Made by a program: the position numbers and the translations under genes. A DNA stretch of 64,000 bases from Primula veris. Taxonomy: Eukaryota; Streptophyta; Magnoliopsida; Ericales; Primulaceae. The notes under the pieces are model-generated. The model was not told the DNA's origin, made no database searches, and saw only the letters and a program-made list of their open reading frames with translations. Below, one piece after another: positions 35,392-48,440 of the stretch. The stretch spans positions 27,774,126-27,838,125 of the forward strand of contig OY821747.1 of NCBI GenBank assembly GCA_963682055.1, given 5' to 3'. The first letter of the stretch is position 1. Every line of letters starts with the position of its first letter.

Positions 35392-36481
35392 GGCTTTGTT
35401 TGTTTTGAAAAAAAATAGAGTATGAAAAATATTTACCAGAAAATATAGTTTTATCTGCGTTTGTTTTGAGAGAAAAACTGTTTTCCAAGAAAATATTTTC
35501 CAGAATTGGAGGAAAATTAAGAAAAATATTTTCTTATAAAATTATAAAGAAATTATTTTCTGGAACCATAGCGTGACAATAACAAAAGATAACTTATGGT
35601 TAAAAATATTAAACAAAGTTAAATTTAACTAATACTAACTTAAAATAATTTACAAATTAGATTTAAAACTAATCCATAAGCTAGGAAAAAACTAACTTAA
35701 AAGAAAAAAGTAAATTATATACTTAACACTTATAACTTAAAAAGTAACTTATGAATAAATAAAAAGTAAAAATAAGTAAAAGGGACTTTTTTGCTTGTAG
35801 AAAGTTAACTAATTTTAAGTAAATTTCAAATCACAGACAATAACTTACATAAAATATTTACTTATATATATTATTTCTGAAACAATGTAGCTTAAATGTC
35901 TAAATGATGTTTTATATTTGGTCTCGTTCATCGTAATGGTAGTTAAATGCCTTATGACCATTAAAAAAAATGTCTAAATAACACTTGTACATAAACATAT
36001 ACTTTTAATTTAAATTGTTATAAGACATTAATTCATAATAAATAAAAGTAACTTATTGCCTATTATTTCTAATAAGTTGAAAGTAACTTATTACAATTTG
36101 GTACTCTTGAAAATAAAACTTAAAATTAATAAGTTAAAGAGAACTTAAAAAAGTTAACCTTGATAGTAACTTTTAAGTTGAAACCAACTTTTTTTGTGCA
36201 ATAAATAAAATTATGTAAAAGTTAACTTAATATGTAAAAATAAAAAGTAATGTGTAAAAAGTAACTTATAATGTATATACAATAAATTTGGACTAGGAAG
36301 TATTTAATATGTAAAAATAACTTTTATAAGTATTGTTAAATATTAACAATTTTTGTAGTTAAAAAGTTTTTCGAAAAAGTTTTCACGCAGCTCCCAAACA
36401 AGCAGAAAATATTAGAAAATAAAAACAATTCCCGGATAAATATTTTCCAGGAAAATATTTTTTGATGAAACAAACAGAGGC
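35392..36481. mobile_element. Tourist-like (PIF/Harbinger-type) MITE, 1090 bp
   Basis: Terminal inverted repeats GGCTTTGTTTGTTTTG and, from the other side, GCCTCTGTTTGTTTCA, flanked by TTA on both sides (35389-35391, 36482-36484). The ends and the TTA duplication fit PIF/Harbinger non-autonomous elements. The interior is rich in AAGTAACTTA-type short repeats and has no transposase frame. Confidence 0.75.
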
Positions 36482-38831
36482 TTAGGCACCGTTTACTCCT
36501 GTCTTTATAGAAACCATTCCCGGACTGTTTACCATTAGTCTCTAAATAATTAGTCCCTATAGAGCCATTTTCTTGTAGTGGCACCATATACTAGATTCGC
36601 AATTTGTTCCAACGGGTTTGGATATGACCGTAAACATTGCGATTCAAATTTGAAACCATTTAAATGGTCTTTTCAATTAGTGAAGTATTTGCATGAATCA
36701 CAACCATGTAGCTATTGAATTTATTATTTTCATCAGCGAAATATCGCGCAAGACCTAGTATCTGTTTGATTCTAATACACGCCTGACGAACTCGGACACT
36801 ATATCAATAATTGCACATACCACTATAATTTACTATATTAACCATTTTACAACATTTTCTCCCACTTACAAATACCAACTACAAAATACAGCGATCTTGT
36901 AACAATGTCATCATTTAAGTGATACTAAATTTTGCAGCAAAATATCAGTTAAGTGTGTTTTGATTATGTTTTAAATATAAATACATTCAGTTTAACACAT
37001 GATAACAAACACTATGCTTCTTGATATTTTTTATTGTAGTAATAGCATTCTCATCTGCCAATACAAAATCATGTATTGTCCTAATTAGTATTAAAAAAAA
37101 AAAAAAAAAGACGAAATGTGTCTCAACAGTTTTGACTAGCATATTGACACGCTATCATTTTTGGAAATGTACTCAATTTATGTCTAAATTTGGATATCTT
37201 TTCTACACATGTCATTAATTTTTTTATTTAGATAAAAGGGAACAAAATCCCATATGTTATTTATTTATTTTCACTTCCTTTTGTTTTTTTCTCTCTCTAG
37301 ATGGATATCTCCATGACGATTGAGTCCCTTCTCTTTTTTCTACCTTCTTCTCTCTCTCTCCATTCAAGTTTATAACAAGATATACTCTTATGTTTGCTAA
37401 TTGGGTTTTTATAGATCTGAATTTGATTGCGTTTTTTGCTTGGCTTTTTTTGGATCTGGATTTTTTGTGTTCTAATCTCTATTATTATATCTGGTTTCGG
37501 TTTTTGGATCACAAATTTAAGGCCATCAGTTCTGAATTTGATTCCAGTTTGGTGTTGCCATCAACTGTGCCTTGAGTAGAAGATGACAAAATAAAATAAA
37601 AAAACACAATAAAAATTACTATTTAATGGGTTAATATATAAGGATGCTTGTGAACTAATGTGCAACTTTTAACAAATGTAGATATACTGTCTTATATAAT
37701 GGTTAAGACATAGTATTTGGACAGTTTTTTTATATAAACTGTTGTGAGTGCTGTAAAGTAGGCAGAGCTAAAAATACCATTCATGTTCGAGTTTATTGTG
37801 CTTGCGTGACAAAGGAAAATGTTCTAAAAGAAACATATATAGGTCCACATTCCACTTCGTTCTTTTGTGATCCTGAGCTTTTCTTTTTTCTTTTTCATTA
37901 GTTTTTTTTTCATTTGTCAAATCAAAATGGTGATTAATTATATCTCTGTTTTGGTAAATTCCTTAGCAAAGTGGAAATTACTAAAAGAAAATATTTTATG
38001 TACTACCATGTCGAATTAATTTAGTGTACATCACATACGATTCACAACCAATGAATCCCAATTAACATATATAACTTACCATTTGTAACGCACTTGTAGT
38101 ACTACCATATCTATAATACCGTACGATATTACCATATATATGGTATGAGTGGTTATTATGGTTGGTTGGTGGTGGACTGTATAACAATGTAAGTTACGAT
38201 CATAATCCAAGTATTTAACAGGTTTCTTCATGACTAAAGTGGATTTGTGTGAGAATTTTTCAAATTGTTTAAATGTTTTAGATTAATAAAAATATATACA
38301 CTCGATGGTCAATTGTTGACAAATGATTTCAAAAACTTATTACATTTAACAATGATTTTCAATATATATTACGTCAAATTATTTGCTTATATGATTGAAA
38401 CCCCTTACTTAGGTCTCTGTCCATGATAATATCATTGAGATTTCATGTCACGTGCATGTACGGTAATACTATTGCAAAAAATTTAATGGTAGTTTACCAT
38501 TTTCATCCCTAACTGAGTGTCATGACTGTTAGTATGGTTGGAGCCGGATTATTATCTATACCTAGAAATATATGGCTATGCAGCCAGTCCAGTGACGTCA
38601 TTCTATATAGTCAAAATATGTATGTTTGGCGATACTATGATAGTTTAGGCAGTATAGATTCTTTAAATTTGGTAACTGTGTACATAAAAGAACGGTATGA
38701 ACTGCAGATGATATCCATATTCCATACCCATATAAATTCGATTTAGGATAAATTAACAAAACATATTACCTTTGAAACTAAATTAGCAAAATCATAACCA
38801 AAATTTTTTAATTAACAAAAATATAACCAAA

Positions 38832-39190
38832 AGTTCATACCCTAATTTGTATATTTCATACAATTGTTCCAAAAATTCATACCCTTATTTCAAAAGTTCA
38901 TATCCTAATTTGTATATTTTATACCCTTATTTCAAAAGTTTATACCCTTATTTTAAAAGTTCATACCCTAATTTGTATTTTTTATACCCTTTATTCCAAA
39001 AGTTCATACCCTCATTTCAAAAGTTCATATACTAATTCGTAGACTCCACCCTTATTTTCAAAGTTCATACACCAATTTACATAATTCATATCCTTACTTA
39101 CATAATTATATCCATAATTTTCAAATTCATACCCTTAATTCACGCAATTCATAAACTTATTTTTCAACCTTATACACTATTTAATAAATC
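38832..39190. repeat. Degenerate minisatellite of about 21 bp
   Basis: Variants of TTCATACCCTTATTTCAAAAG recur about 16 times with drift toward the right end. The array sits in a roughly 900-bp insertion into a tandem-unit remnant (about 38750-39660). The insertion has no clear terminal repeats. Confidence 0.75.
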
Positions 39191-39530
39191 CAACTCTTAC
39201 CCGTCTTCCGATGTCAAACTACCACTTCGTCGTCGTGTGCCTCTCCTTCGACGACCGCAACTCCATCGATATCAACCTCGAGTTTTCGAGCTTTCTCTAC
39301 ACCTTCGCCGTTCATTCCGACAAATGTGTCTGTCTCAATATCCACCGAACAAAGAGAATAGAGTGAGGAGGAGGAGAGAGATCAGAAAGAGAAATGAATG
39401 ATGAGAGATCGGAGAGAGTGAGAAATAGTATGAGAGAGATCGGAGGAAGGGAGAAGGAGGAGAGGGAGATTGGAGAGGAGAGAGAGTGAGAGGAGGAGAG
39501 AATAATAGGAGGAGAGACAGTAAATAGATT
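39190..39530. other. GC-richer block and 175-bp GA-only-like tract
   Basis: 39190-39350 is unusually GC-rich for the window and reads like captured exonic or 5' leader sequence, but has no recognisable product. 39351-39525 is almost purely purine (GAGAGA, GGAGGA) on the plus strand. Such a tract in plants often lies in 5' leaders or promoters and could form triplex DNA. The role here is unknown. Confidence 0.5.
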
Positions 39531-40839
39531 TGGAGAACTGAATCACCTTTTTTATTTTTTATTAAATATTAATTGAAATCTATATTTTTGATAATTTAAC
39601 TTTTAAGTATATGTGTTTATTAATATAATAGCTGTAGAGTATGTTTATATTAATTACCACTTAGATTTATATAAATATATAATAAAGACTAGTGGAAGAA
39701 TAAAAAGAAAGTTGGACATTTTCATAGAGTTTGCCCAATCAACTAAAGTAAACCATATCCCAGTGGCACGTTTGGCGGTTCCTATGTTCTAAATTGAGTG
39801 AAAATCTAAAATTCCATCCACAAAACTAAACTAAACAACACTAAATAAATAATCACCTTGTTCCTTGTCCCTATGAAAATATGTCCAATTTTAAATCACG
39901 ATTTTCTTATCTACATTGTTGATGAATTTTTTTTAAAATTGCATCGTATAGTTTTAACCATTCGTTAAATTTTGAAAAAGTTCATTTTAAGACTAGAGAT
40001 ATTGAAAATTTTGCAAGTTAAAATTGCAGGAGATGAGTTTGTTTTGATTATGTTTTAAATATAAATACATTCACTTTAGCAGATGATATAACAAACACTG
40101 TGCTTCTTGATATTTTATTATAATAGAGTAGGCGAAGTTAAAAATACAACTATGTTCCTGTTTTTTGTGAGAGAAATGGGTGTTTGGGTGATTTTTGAAA
40201 TGAAAATTCATAACTGCAGCGCCTGTGACTATTATGGATTTTTTGAGTATTTCAACTGGTTGGTTTTAAACTTAACTGGTTAGTTTCTAATTGGATTTCT
40301 GGGTTTGACCCGCATCTGCATATTTGACATGCCTGCTTTTTAACCCGTTAAAATATAATCTAACCGATTACTTTTTCTTTATTTTCAATTTTCACTTTCG
40401 TATCTCGATAATTTGTGATGATGACTTTCCCAAACTAATAATTTTAAATAATAACAGTATTCATAAATGGATTATTCAATCAATCACAACAATGAACAAT
40501 CACACAATGCAATAAATAAACAAACATGAAATGTAGTACGATTGACACAAACATTAAAGACATTGTTTTATTAGTATCGAGAGATATTAAAATTAAAATA
40601 ACATGAAATTCAAGATAGAAATAAAATTATACCATTTCATGTATTCATATCCATGTGAATATCCATATCCATGTGAATATACCATTTCAGAACTAGTTAG
40701 GCAATATCTAACACTTCCAAAAATAGTCTATCATTTAATGATTAACACTTAATCATTGGATTAAAGTTGGTAGATTAACACAACAGAACACCCATGATTA
40801 AACATGTTTTCTGACAAGCCTTAATCCTCAACAATAGAA

Positions 40840-41010
40840 TTCACGTATTCATTCTTACTTGAATGAATATCTTGACTGATTTGTCTTTACTTCTCATCAA
40901 GTAGACATATCAGTGTTTAGTACAATCATCAATAAATTGAGTAAATACCTTTTAAACCCTTCTTGGTTTTGCACGCATCTCAAATGCATCAAACCATTAG
41001 GTTATGTACT
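40840..41010 (-). pseudogene. Copia integrase remnant, minus strand
   Basis: On the minus strand one reads TQFIDDCTKH, a stop, then YVYLMRSKDKSVKIFIQ. These match the FIDD.(S/T)K and YVYL...SKDE...F. blocks of plant copia integrases. A further stop lies shortly after, where the KIKVVRSDRGGEY region should begin. It belongs to a different copia family from the two larger elements in the window. Confidence 0.85.
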
Positions 41011-41529
41011 CCGTTCGAAACTTCGAACTAAAGACTTAGCTATACATTGCTTCAAACACAAACTCATATTTGTGTTTCAATTTAAATAATAGATTTAGAA
41101 AAATAAAACATTTATGGTTTTATATTTTCATGACCTACTATATCATGTCAAATCAGTGACTTAGTTGAATAATTCAACATGCCATTATTGACCACAAGAG
41201 TATCGACTAAAATGCTCATTTTGAACAAATAGTCACTCATGTATTGCCACAAACAAGCAAACTTATCACAATTTGATCCTAGTGTTTTGGCTACCGAAAG
41301 GCTACTGCCCTTTAGGTTTCAAAAACCACTAGTCTTGATTCAGATTTATATACTTGCACTTGTTAGTGGATTTCCAAACGTTTCCACACATTAACGTCCC
41401 CACAGTTCGTGCATTCTCTTTGTCCTCACTCAGAACATGCACACTGTTATAGAGAAACTTAATCGGTTTTAAGATGGTAAATGAACAATATCATTTATTT
41501 TAGACGTTTTAAATCCATACCAATAAACT

Positions 41530-42815
41530 GTTAGATATTCTCCCACTCGCCCGCAGACGTTATGTGGTACGTTTAGATTCTCGATCTACAGGATCAACGG
41601 GTTACACCACATTTGTGGGACCCTTAGGGTTCTCCCCCAATAATAGTAATATAATATTACTAAATTACCATTCTCAATAATAGCAAGCTCAACATATTCA
41701 CAATATATTTTACTAACAAATTAATAATATGTTATTTCAACAAATTATTAAATTTTTTTCCAACAAATAAATAAGATGTTAATTTCAACAAATTATTAAA
41801 TGTTCTTTCAGCAAATTAATAAGATAATATTTCAACAAATAATAAATTAGCCGATATTTATTTATTATTAAAATAAAACTCAACGGCTATTTATAATTTG
41901 TTTAATCATCAAATTATTTGCTCTTGGATGAACAAAGTTGGTTATTAAATAACCTTTCATCCAAATAAGTAACCGACTCGTCATTGCAATTCGTAGTTAG
42001 CTAATAAAGCTCTCCATAAATGTCAACAATAACTGTCGTTACAATAATTTATAACTCTCCAAATTAAATTGCGATTAATCACAATTAATAAGAAATTATA
42101 AATACTCGTCATTAATCTCATTAATGATTACCGTTACAAATTTTGTAACCCTCCAAATTAAATTGCAATAAATCATAATTAATAAGGACACCAAACATTA
42201 TATCACCACATTAGTGTTTTTTAATAATGGTGATTTCGAATTTGTAACCTCCGTCATTAATATGCACTCATGCAAAATTAATAGGAGTTACACCGGCACC
42301 CACAATGTTCTGGTCAGTTCCAGCACCCATTGTGTTCCGGACATTTCCCGCAGGAAACTGTTTGTTATCTCAAATAACAACCACGCACAATCTAATTTCG
42401 AAAAATGAAACTAAAACTCCTCCTTCGCAAACACCAAATTTCTATAACCACGCATGGTTTCAAGAAACTGATTTTGCAAGAGTATTCTGGTTCATTACCG
42501 AAAAAGATTATCAAATTCTGAAAGATTTATTCAGCCGTAAACACCAGATAAATCTGATTTTACACAGAACAATCTCATAATTCAACCAGTTATGTCGTAA
42601 ACCCCAAATTCTGAAAAATCAGAAAATGGTTTTACAAGAACTATTTCGAAACTAGTTCTTTCGTAAGCCCCAAATTAATGGTTTTACACGAACTATTTCG
42701 AAAATCAGCAATCCTCCAATTCCTTGGTAGAGATCCATATCTACACAAATACTCATTGGAAATTGTTAGTACTTTATTAACATGAAAACAATAAACATGT
42801 ATAAATCAACTAACA
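41530..42815 (-). repeat. Possible LTR, TGTTAG...CTAACA
   Basis: The edges TGTTAG (41530) and CTAACA (about 42815) have LTR form. On the minus strand a TATA-like TTATAAATAGCCG lies near 41895. Just beyond the 41530 edge the minus strand reads TTGGTATGGATTT, which partly matches the usual initiator-Met tRNA primer site TGGTATCAGAGC. An internal repeat of about 80 bp (CTCCAAATTAAATTG) occurs at 42056 and 42151. No second copy of this LTR is in the window. Confidence 0.35.
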
Positions 42816-44136
42816 ATATAATTAATAAGTCTCTTACCAGATTACTCATAAAATGAAATGATAATAAATCCATTCATTACTAAATTATTCACATGACTTA
42901 TTATAGTAATAGTCCAAAAGAAACGGTTTCGTAATGTGTCTCAATACCCATTACTACAAAACATTAATCACCATTTAAGTCCAAAATTAAACTCTATTAT
43001 TTTATGACTTAAAACGGTTACACAATCTGTGTATTATATCCTCTGGAATAACAAACTGAAAAACAATTTAATCCATGTATTTCCTTAAATTTACCGCATA
43101 CACACATACTCGGCCAATAAAACCACTTACATAACTGTATTCACAATTTTATAAATGGTGTCATAAATTTCAGAATATAACTTATGCATTTAGTCATGAG
43201 CCATTTTAACCATATATACAAATGATATTATATAAATGCGTTATACCACTATCCAGACTGTAACTCATAAATCATTTAGTTATCCGTTTTAATTTTTACT
43301 ACTAAATAATTATTCACAACCAAATATATCAAGTAGTACTCAACCAAATTATTAAGTATCCTGTGAGCAGTAACGATTTAAGTCTAAATGCATGGCAATG
43401 CACCAAGTACTATAAATAAAGTATGGACAAACAATTGGAAACAGTTCAACTCTAAACGAGTTTTCTATATAGAGTATCAGATTTCTTATAAAAAAAAAGA
43501 AAAAAGGAAAAAAAAAACTACATCCTCATCAGCATGAATAAATTTCAGAGACAAATTCGGGAAAAAGTTCCATGACCAATTTAGTATATTAAGTATAGTA
43601 TAACAACAGTAAAACACTATGTCTCATTATCAAAAGGTCCGTTACGGTTCTTCTCAGGTGTACACAAAAACCAAAATCATATAGATTAACTTAATTTATC
43701 TAGCCACTCAAAACATGAGGAAAAATTATTCTAACACCACGATGCTAAAAACAACATCCATGACTAACCATTTATATCACCTAGATCATCACCAAGCAAA
43801 ATATATTTTTTTCTCAAAGTCCAAACGATGATAAAACATATTATCAAAACGCAATCAATATGCTCGTATGTGAACAATAATATATATCATAAGCATACAT
43901 ACGATACGGTTAAAAACCGAAAAATTGGAATTTCACAAAAATCCCAAACAAGTTAAAGCAAACACAAAACGCTATCGACAATTTAACCGGAAACACCAAT
44001 TTCATAAAACCAATGTTTGTTAGAAAAAGGTTTTTTCAAAGAACTGTCTTAGCCACGGAAATAATTTTCTGTTTATCCAAACACCAAAATTATTGTATTA
44101 ACGTACCAAACATAAAAAATATCGTTTAAGATTGTT

Positions 44137-44672
44137 GGGTACGTTATAAATAAACACAATAATTTCTACGGAAAAGAAATGGACAAATAAACAGAAAATG
44201 TTTTCCTCAAATATATAAATATCAATTACAAGATTTAACCTAAAATAATGTAAATGATACCGAAATGGACTAAAGTCCGAGACGAGGTAACTGCAAGCAG
44301 TTTCCCTTAAACGATATTTGCCCCGCCACCTCTGCTTCTGGTTAAATGGGCACTTCGTTCCCAAGGTACAACCTCTATCACATGTGACTTGGCGGAAATG
44401 GCACCGAGCCACGGTCGGGCCGTTGGTGGTGCGGTACTCTCTCTCTATATGTATGCATGTGTTTGTGTGTGAATGTGTGTATGATGACATGTGTAAAAAC
44501 TTGTCTTGGAAAAGACTTAGGCCAAAAAGGGACCAAGACCATTATTTTATAAAACATGCAATTTGTAACTCTTTTACAATTAAAAGACACACATAAATGG
44601 GGAAAATGAGTGGTTTTTGTAACCACTAAATTAAGAGAACATTCACTCAAATAAAACCACTTGGTTTTTTCC
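44137..44672. repeat. LTR-like segment, TGTTGGG...CCAACA
   Basis: It starts TGTTGGGTACG and ends TTTTTTCCAACA. It shares with the 5291-6719 solo LTR both termini and a central block containing ACGATATTTGCCC and CCCAAGGTACAAC. It is much shorter (536 bp) and lacks the C-rich minisatellite. It abuts tandem-unit sequence directly on its right. Confidence 0.6.
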
Positions 44673-45692
44673 AACAAATATATGGCTATGCATCCAGTAT
44701 AGTGACCTCATTCTATATAGTCAGCTTGTATGTTTGGCAATCGAAAATAATTTTCCTCACACATTTTTTCTATCTAAAAAATCAACCCACATTACATGTC
44801 ATATCCATCTCATCAAATATTTTGATTTTTATTAATATTAGATTTAACAAAAAAAAAATTTATTTAATTAATATTTAAATTTATGGTAGATTCAACTAGT
44901 TTTCTATTATATTTTTATTTGGGTTTTTAGTGGGTTGTATTTTTAAATTGAACAAATTTTTTTATTTTTAATTATTATTTAAATTTAGGATAAACCCAAA
45001 TAAGGTTCTAGTATATTTTTATTTGAGTTTTTAGTAGATTGAGTTTTAATTACGTGGCGTGACTTTTACTGCCATCTTATAATTTTTTTTTATTTAAACG
45101 TTAATGTCAAAATTTGACCACAAGTTTTTTAATAGGAATACAAATAAACGATATGTATAAATGAATAACTAGAAGAATTAATACAATAATTAATGTTGAG
45201 AATGACATGCCTCTTTTTTCTTACTAGTAGTATCATTTTTTAGACACGTGTTTAAAAAAAATGACTAGGATTATTTCATATCATCGGATAGACTTTTAAA
45301 ATAAGTTTTGTTGATTGCTATAGCATCACTCTTTGGCAATACTATGATCGTTTAGGCAATATAGATTCTTTAAATTTGGTACCTATGTACATAACGAACG
45401 GTATGAACTGCAGATGATCCATATTACATGACTACAAATCTTCTAACCCTCTTTTCTATCACCTTCCGTGCTCCTTTACTTATTTTATTCCAAAAAAACT
45501 TCTAAAAAAACTTTTAAAAAATTGTACAATTACTATAAGATATGTATCAATACATTCCAATAATTATTTTTAAAATAAAATCTACACGCAATTTATTTTG
45601 AAATAAATGTATAAATTAGTGTAATTAAACATTAAATCTTAGAAAATTTGTCTAAAACAATATTATATCCAAATATTTTAAAATTTAAATAC

Positions 45693-45926
45693 TGTTGTGT
45701 GACATATTAGCTCGTTAAAGATATATATAGAGATATGTATAGATATAGAGAGATGTATGATAAACAACAGACGAAGTGTTTATTCATTAATATGATTGTA
45801 CATAGAGATAAATCAAGAGACCCCTGACCCTTTTTATATAATAGAGGATAGGGTTACATATGCTAGGAAAGCTCAAGATAGGCCCAATAGAGTAAGGCCC
45901 AAGATGGCCAATAATATCCTACAACA
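45693..45926 (-). repeat. 3' LTR of the minus-strand copia element
   Basis: It runs TGTTG...CAACA, 234 bp. On the minus strand it has a TATA-like TTATATAAAAAGGG and an AATAAA signal (AATGAATAAACAC). It differs from the partner LTR at about 10 positions, close to 96 percent identity by my hand count. Confidence 0.92.
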
Positions 45927-48440
45927 CTCCCCCTTCGGACGTCTTGATTTCTTCGTCTTCATGCTGTCGATGTGAGTCGAGTTCATTCGCAGTGCTAAAC
46001 ACATAAAAACCTTAGGGACGGAAAACCCAGTGTGGACAAAACCGGTACCTAGGAGAAACTGTGTAGCCAAATGATATAGGCTGAAATATCATGTAAGTAA
46101 CTAACCACAAAACAATATGCCTCATCAAAACCTTGTCAGAGCAAACCCAATGGGAAAATATCTGATTGAAGGAAAAAAAGTGCAACAGTGGTAGTAGTAG
46201 GGATCAACCACAAAACAGGTGCCTTATCAAAACCTTGCTAGAGTAAACCCAGTGGGAAAAAATCTCTAGTTGAAGGACAAAAGAGTACACAGTGGTAAGA
46301 AGTATACAACAGGATACTCCCCCTAATTTCGGCAATCTTAAGTGAGATATGATGGGAACGTGTCTCGCTAAAAACCTTGCCAAGGAAAACCCAGTGGGAA
46401 AAAAAACCTTGGTTTAAGGACAAAAAGAGTATACGAGCATGCGACTGGATGCTCCCCCTCACTTGCACACAACAGTGTGCGAGGATTTCGACTAAGTAGT
46501 AATTAGTGCAATAAGCATTCACTTGGATGCTCCCCCTCACTTGCACACGACTGGATGCAAAGATTTCATATTCCAAGAAAGAGTACGAGCTTTCGAATGG
46601 ATGTCTCATTTACATACACACGACTGTATGCAAGAAAATATAACATGGAATAAACCGAGCATTCGACAGGATGCTCTTAAACTTCATATGTGAAGATTTA
46701 TTTTGGAAAGAAATGCTAAATAGCATAATCTACTCATGTCTCTCTTGATTGATAACAACAAGTTGTCCTCAAATAAGACAAGTGCTTTATCTGGATCGTG
46801 AGACAGAGCATATGTAATTCAAATAAGGCTAATACGAACTCGAAGCCATATACACTTTCTAGTCGTCTCATAGAGCACGGGTAGATCAGAGTGATTAGTT
46901 TGGAGTCATTCCAAGACCTCCAAGATATTGCCTTATTCCTAATGGTAAAGACAGGCCATGTTAGGAATATCCCTTATGTGGGTCTGATAAGTAACCGGCA
47001 TCGGTATAACCGAAAAAGGGTTGCGTTAATTCGAGTACCGAAGGGGGTAGGTACACTCAATGACGCAAATGGGATAAACTAGCTCATTTCCAAAATTACC
47101 ATAAGGTAAGGGAATGTGTCTTTAGTGACATTTCTATGGCAGCGTGTTAGCGCGATGCTGTGTCGAGCTATACCATTCACAGCATACGAGATGTTCGTCC
47201 TAGCACATTAGACCAGGTACAATGATGCGCTTATTGTACTTAGATATGAACATGATGGTTCAATATCTCTTCATTGTCACATCAGGGACGGACTGGGTCT
47301 ATATCAATGTCTAGTGATCGAACGATCATGGGAGAATCAGATGACTTAGCGTCATGATGACTACAAGGTCATAACACCTTCTGGGTGTAGTCTGAATCAT
47401 GGACTTAGATTCAATCTTTACAGGACTCGATCATCGGGCCGAGTCACTACCGTGTCTTCCCAAGATCCTTCATCTCAAAGGCAAATCCAAAAATGGATCG
47501 CGTAATAAAACACGCAAGGGCATAATACTTGTTCAAGTATCCCAAGCTAATCAAGTACTCACTTAGGCGTGTATACCACATCCGCTCGGATTATATTAAT
47601 CCATATAGTGAACATCTCATTTAATTGAGATCATGTTCCGTGGTCAGGAACTACTTGATTAAAGCATATGAAGTCACACAGGGACCTTCATCTATATCTC
47701 TTTGTCTAAATCCCCATAGAGATAAAACCGTGACCACATTCATGGCTGCATATTCAGTTTTTCGGAAACTACTAAACTGGTAAAGTAGGGGACCGTTATA
47801 ATGTCCATTTCGAGAAAATCAACCATCTCGTAATCAATTCCAAGATGTGAGAGAAGCCTTGCGCTACTAGGCGAGCATTCTACAATCTCATTATTCTCAT
47901 CACTTTTCCTTACGAATAACCAAATAAACGAACTCGTTTAACATTGGTGGTGTTGGAGCTACAAGTGTGAACACACTTTCGCTAAGGAGTCTACTTGGAT
48001 TGCAAGTTTCCATTAGTCCAGTCTATTCTATGTTGACTTCAGGCAACGGTACATGGTTCTCTGTCATAATTTGTTCATATTATCTGTCGTCACCGAATAT
48101 ATGAACAAGTAATCAATGACAGTCTCGTTTCGCTTCAATATCGTCTAAGATATCATGATCGACAGATATTCGCAAGTATGTTTTACGATTTTTCTCATCA
48201 TAGATGGCATCCAACATGTGTTGGGAGTTCTGGATTATTTATCATATAAAACGACTGGTTTATATGTTTATGGTTTGCACAAGCATAAACTTTATTTCGA
48301 AACGACATGTTTGAAAAATAGTTTTGCTTTTAATGTGAATAGGTTCTCATTGATCGAACGACAGGTCGATACAGAGACACCAATTCGGCGAAACATACAT
48401 CACTATATAAACACACTCGGGGAAATTATTATTTAGTCAA
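45927..48440 (-). pseudogene. Broken copia pol (RT and RNase H) of the minus element
   Basis: On the minus strand the RNase H block YTDAGYLSDPHKG followed by the shared stop lies near 46,950-47,010. RT fragments lie around 47,460-47,490 (EMKDLG) and 47,850-47,880, and the 3' repeat arrays at 46,050-46,690. No intact frame remains. The plus-strand frame at 46891-47082 is an antisense shadow. Confidence 0.8.

Larger units (their letters stand above)
32211..38185. repeat. Segmental duplication, copy A
   Basis: Alignable with segment B (56498-63475) in the same orientation. Both have the opening ATTACAACTATTTTAA, the 60-bp minisatellite, the inverted gypsy-type solo LTR, the GGCTTTGTTTG transposon and a TTTGCTAATTGG block (37390-37575 and 63000-63185). 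A keeps about 680 bp (36465-37148) deleted in B and lacks the 1.85-kb transposon found in B. I see no gene in it. Confidence 0.85.
36600..40630. repeat. Heavily deleted tandem-unit remnant
   Basis: Pieces of the 6.87-kb unit in order: module M (36609-37040), the segment matching 4917-5285 (37741-38125), 6725-7200 (38126-38600), 8340-9400 (39665-40250) and the 3' flank of the 146-residue gene (40259-40630). The sequence stops at AAATAAAATTA, about 150 bp before the coding region would begin, so the gene is absent. Foreign sequence lies at 37060-37740, where segment A contributes, and at 38750-39660. Confidence 0.75.
40631..44672 (-). mobile_element. LTR-retrotransposon debris replacing part of a unit
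   Basis: This block joins two tandem-unit pieces and replaces about 5.9 kb of unit sequence. It contains a minus-strand copia integrase remnant (about 40840-41010), a possible LTR 41530-42815 and an LTR-like segment 44137-44672. There is no target duplication at its outer edges, so it reached this state by insertion followed by deletion or recombination. Confidence 0.7.

Noticed and set aside
41530..41660. CTCCCACTCGCCCG as a polypurine tract of a copia 3' end
   Set aside because: Its position relative to the integrase relic is wrong for the 3' end of the same minus-strand element. I list an LTR edge here only as possible.
46238..46609. 123-codon minus frame resembling 31262-31579
   Set aside because: It lies in the repeat arrays after RNase H in both copia elements. 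It is probably non-coding repeat sequence and not a separate gene.
46891..47082. 63-codon plus-strand frame that resembles a 71-codon minus-strand frame at 30771-30986
   Set aside because: Both are antisense to the copia RNase H region. The resemblance reflects the two related elements.
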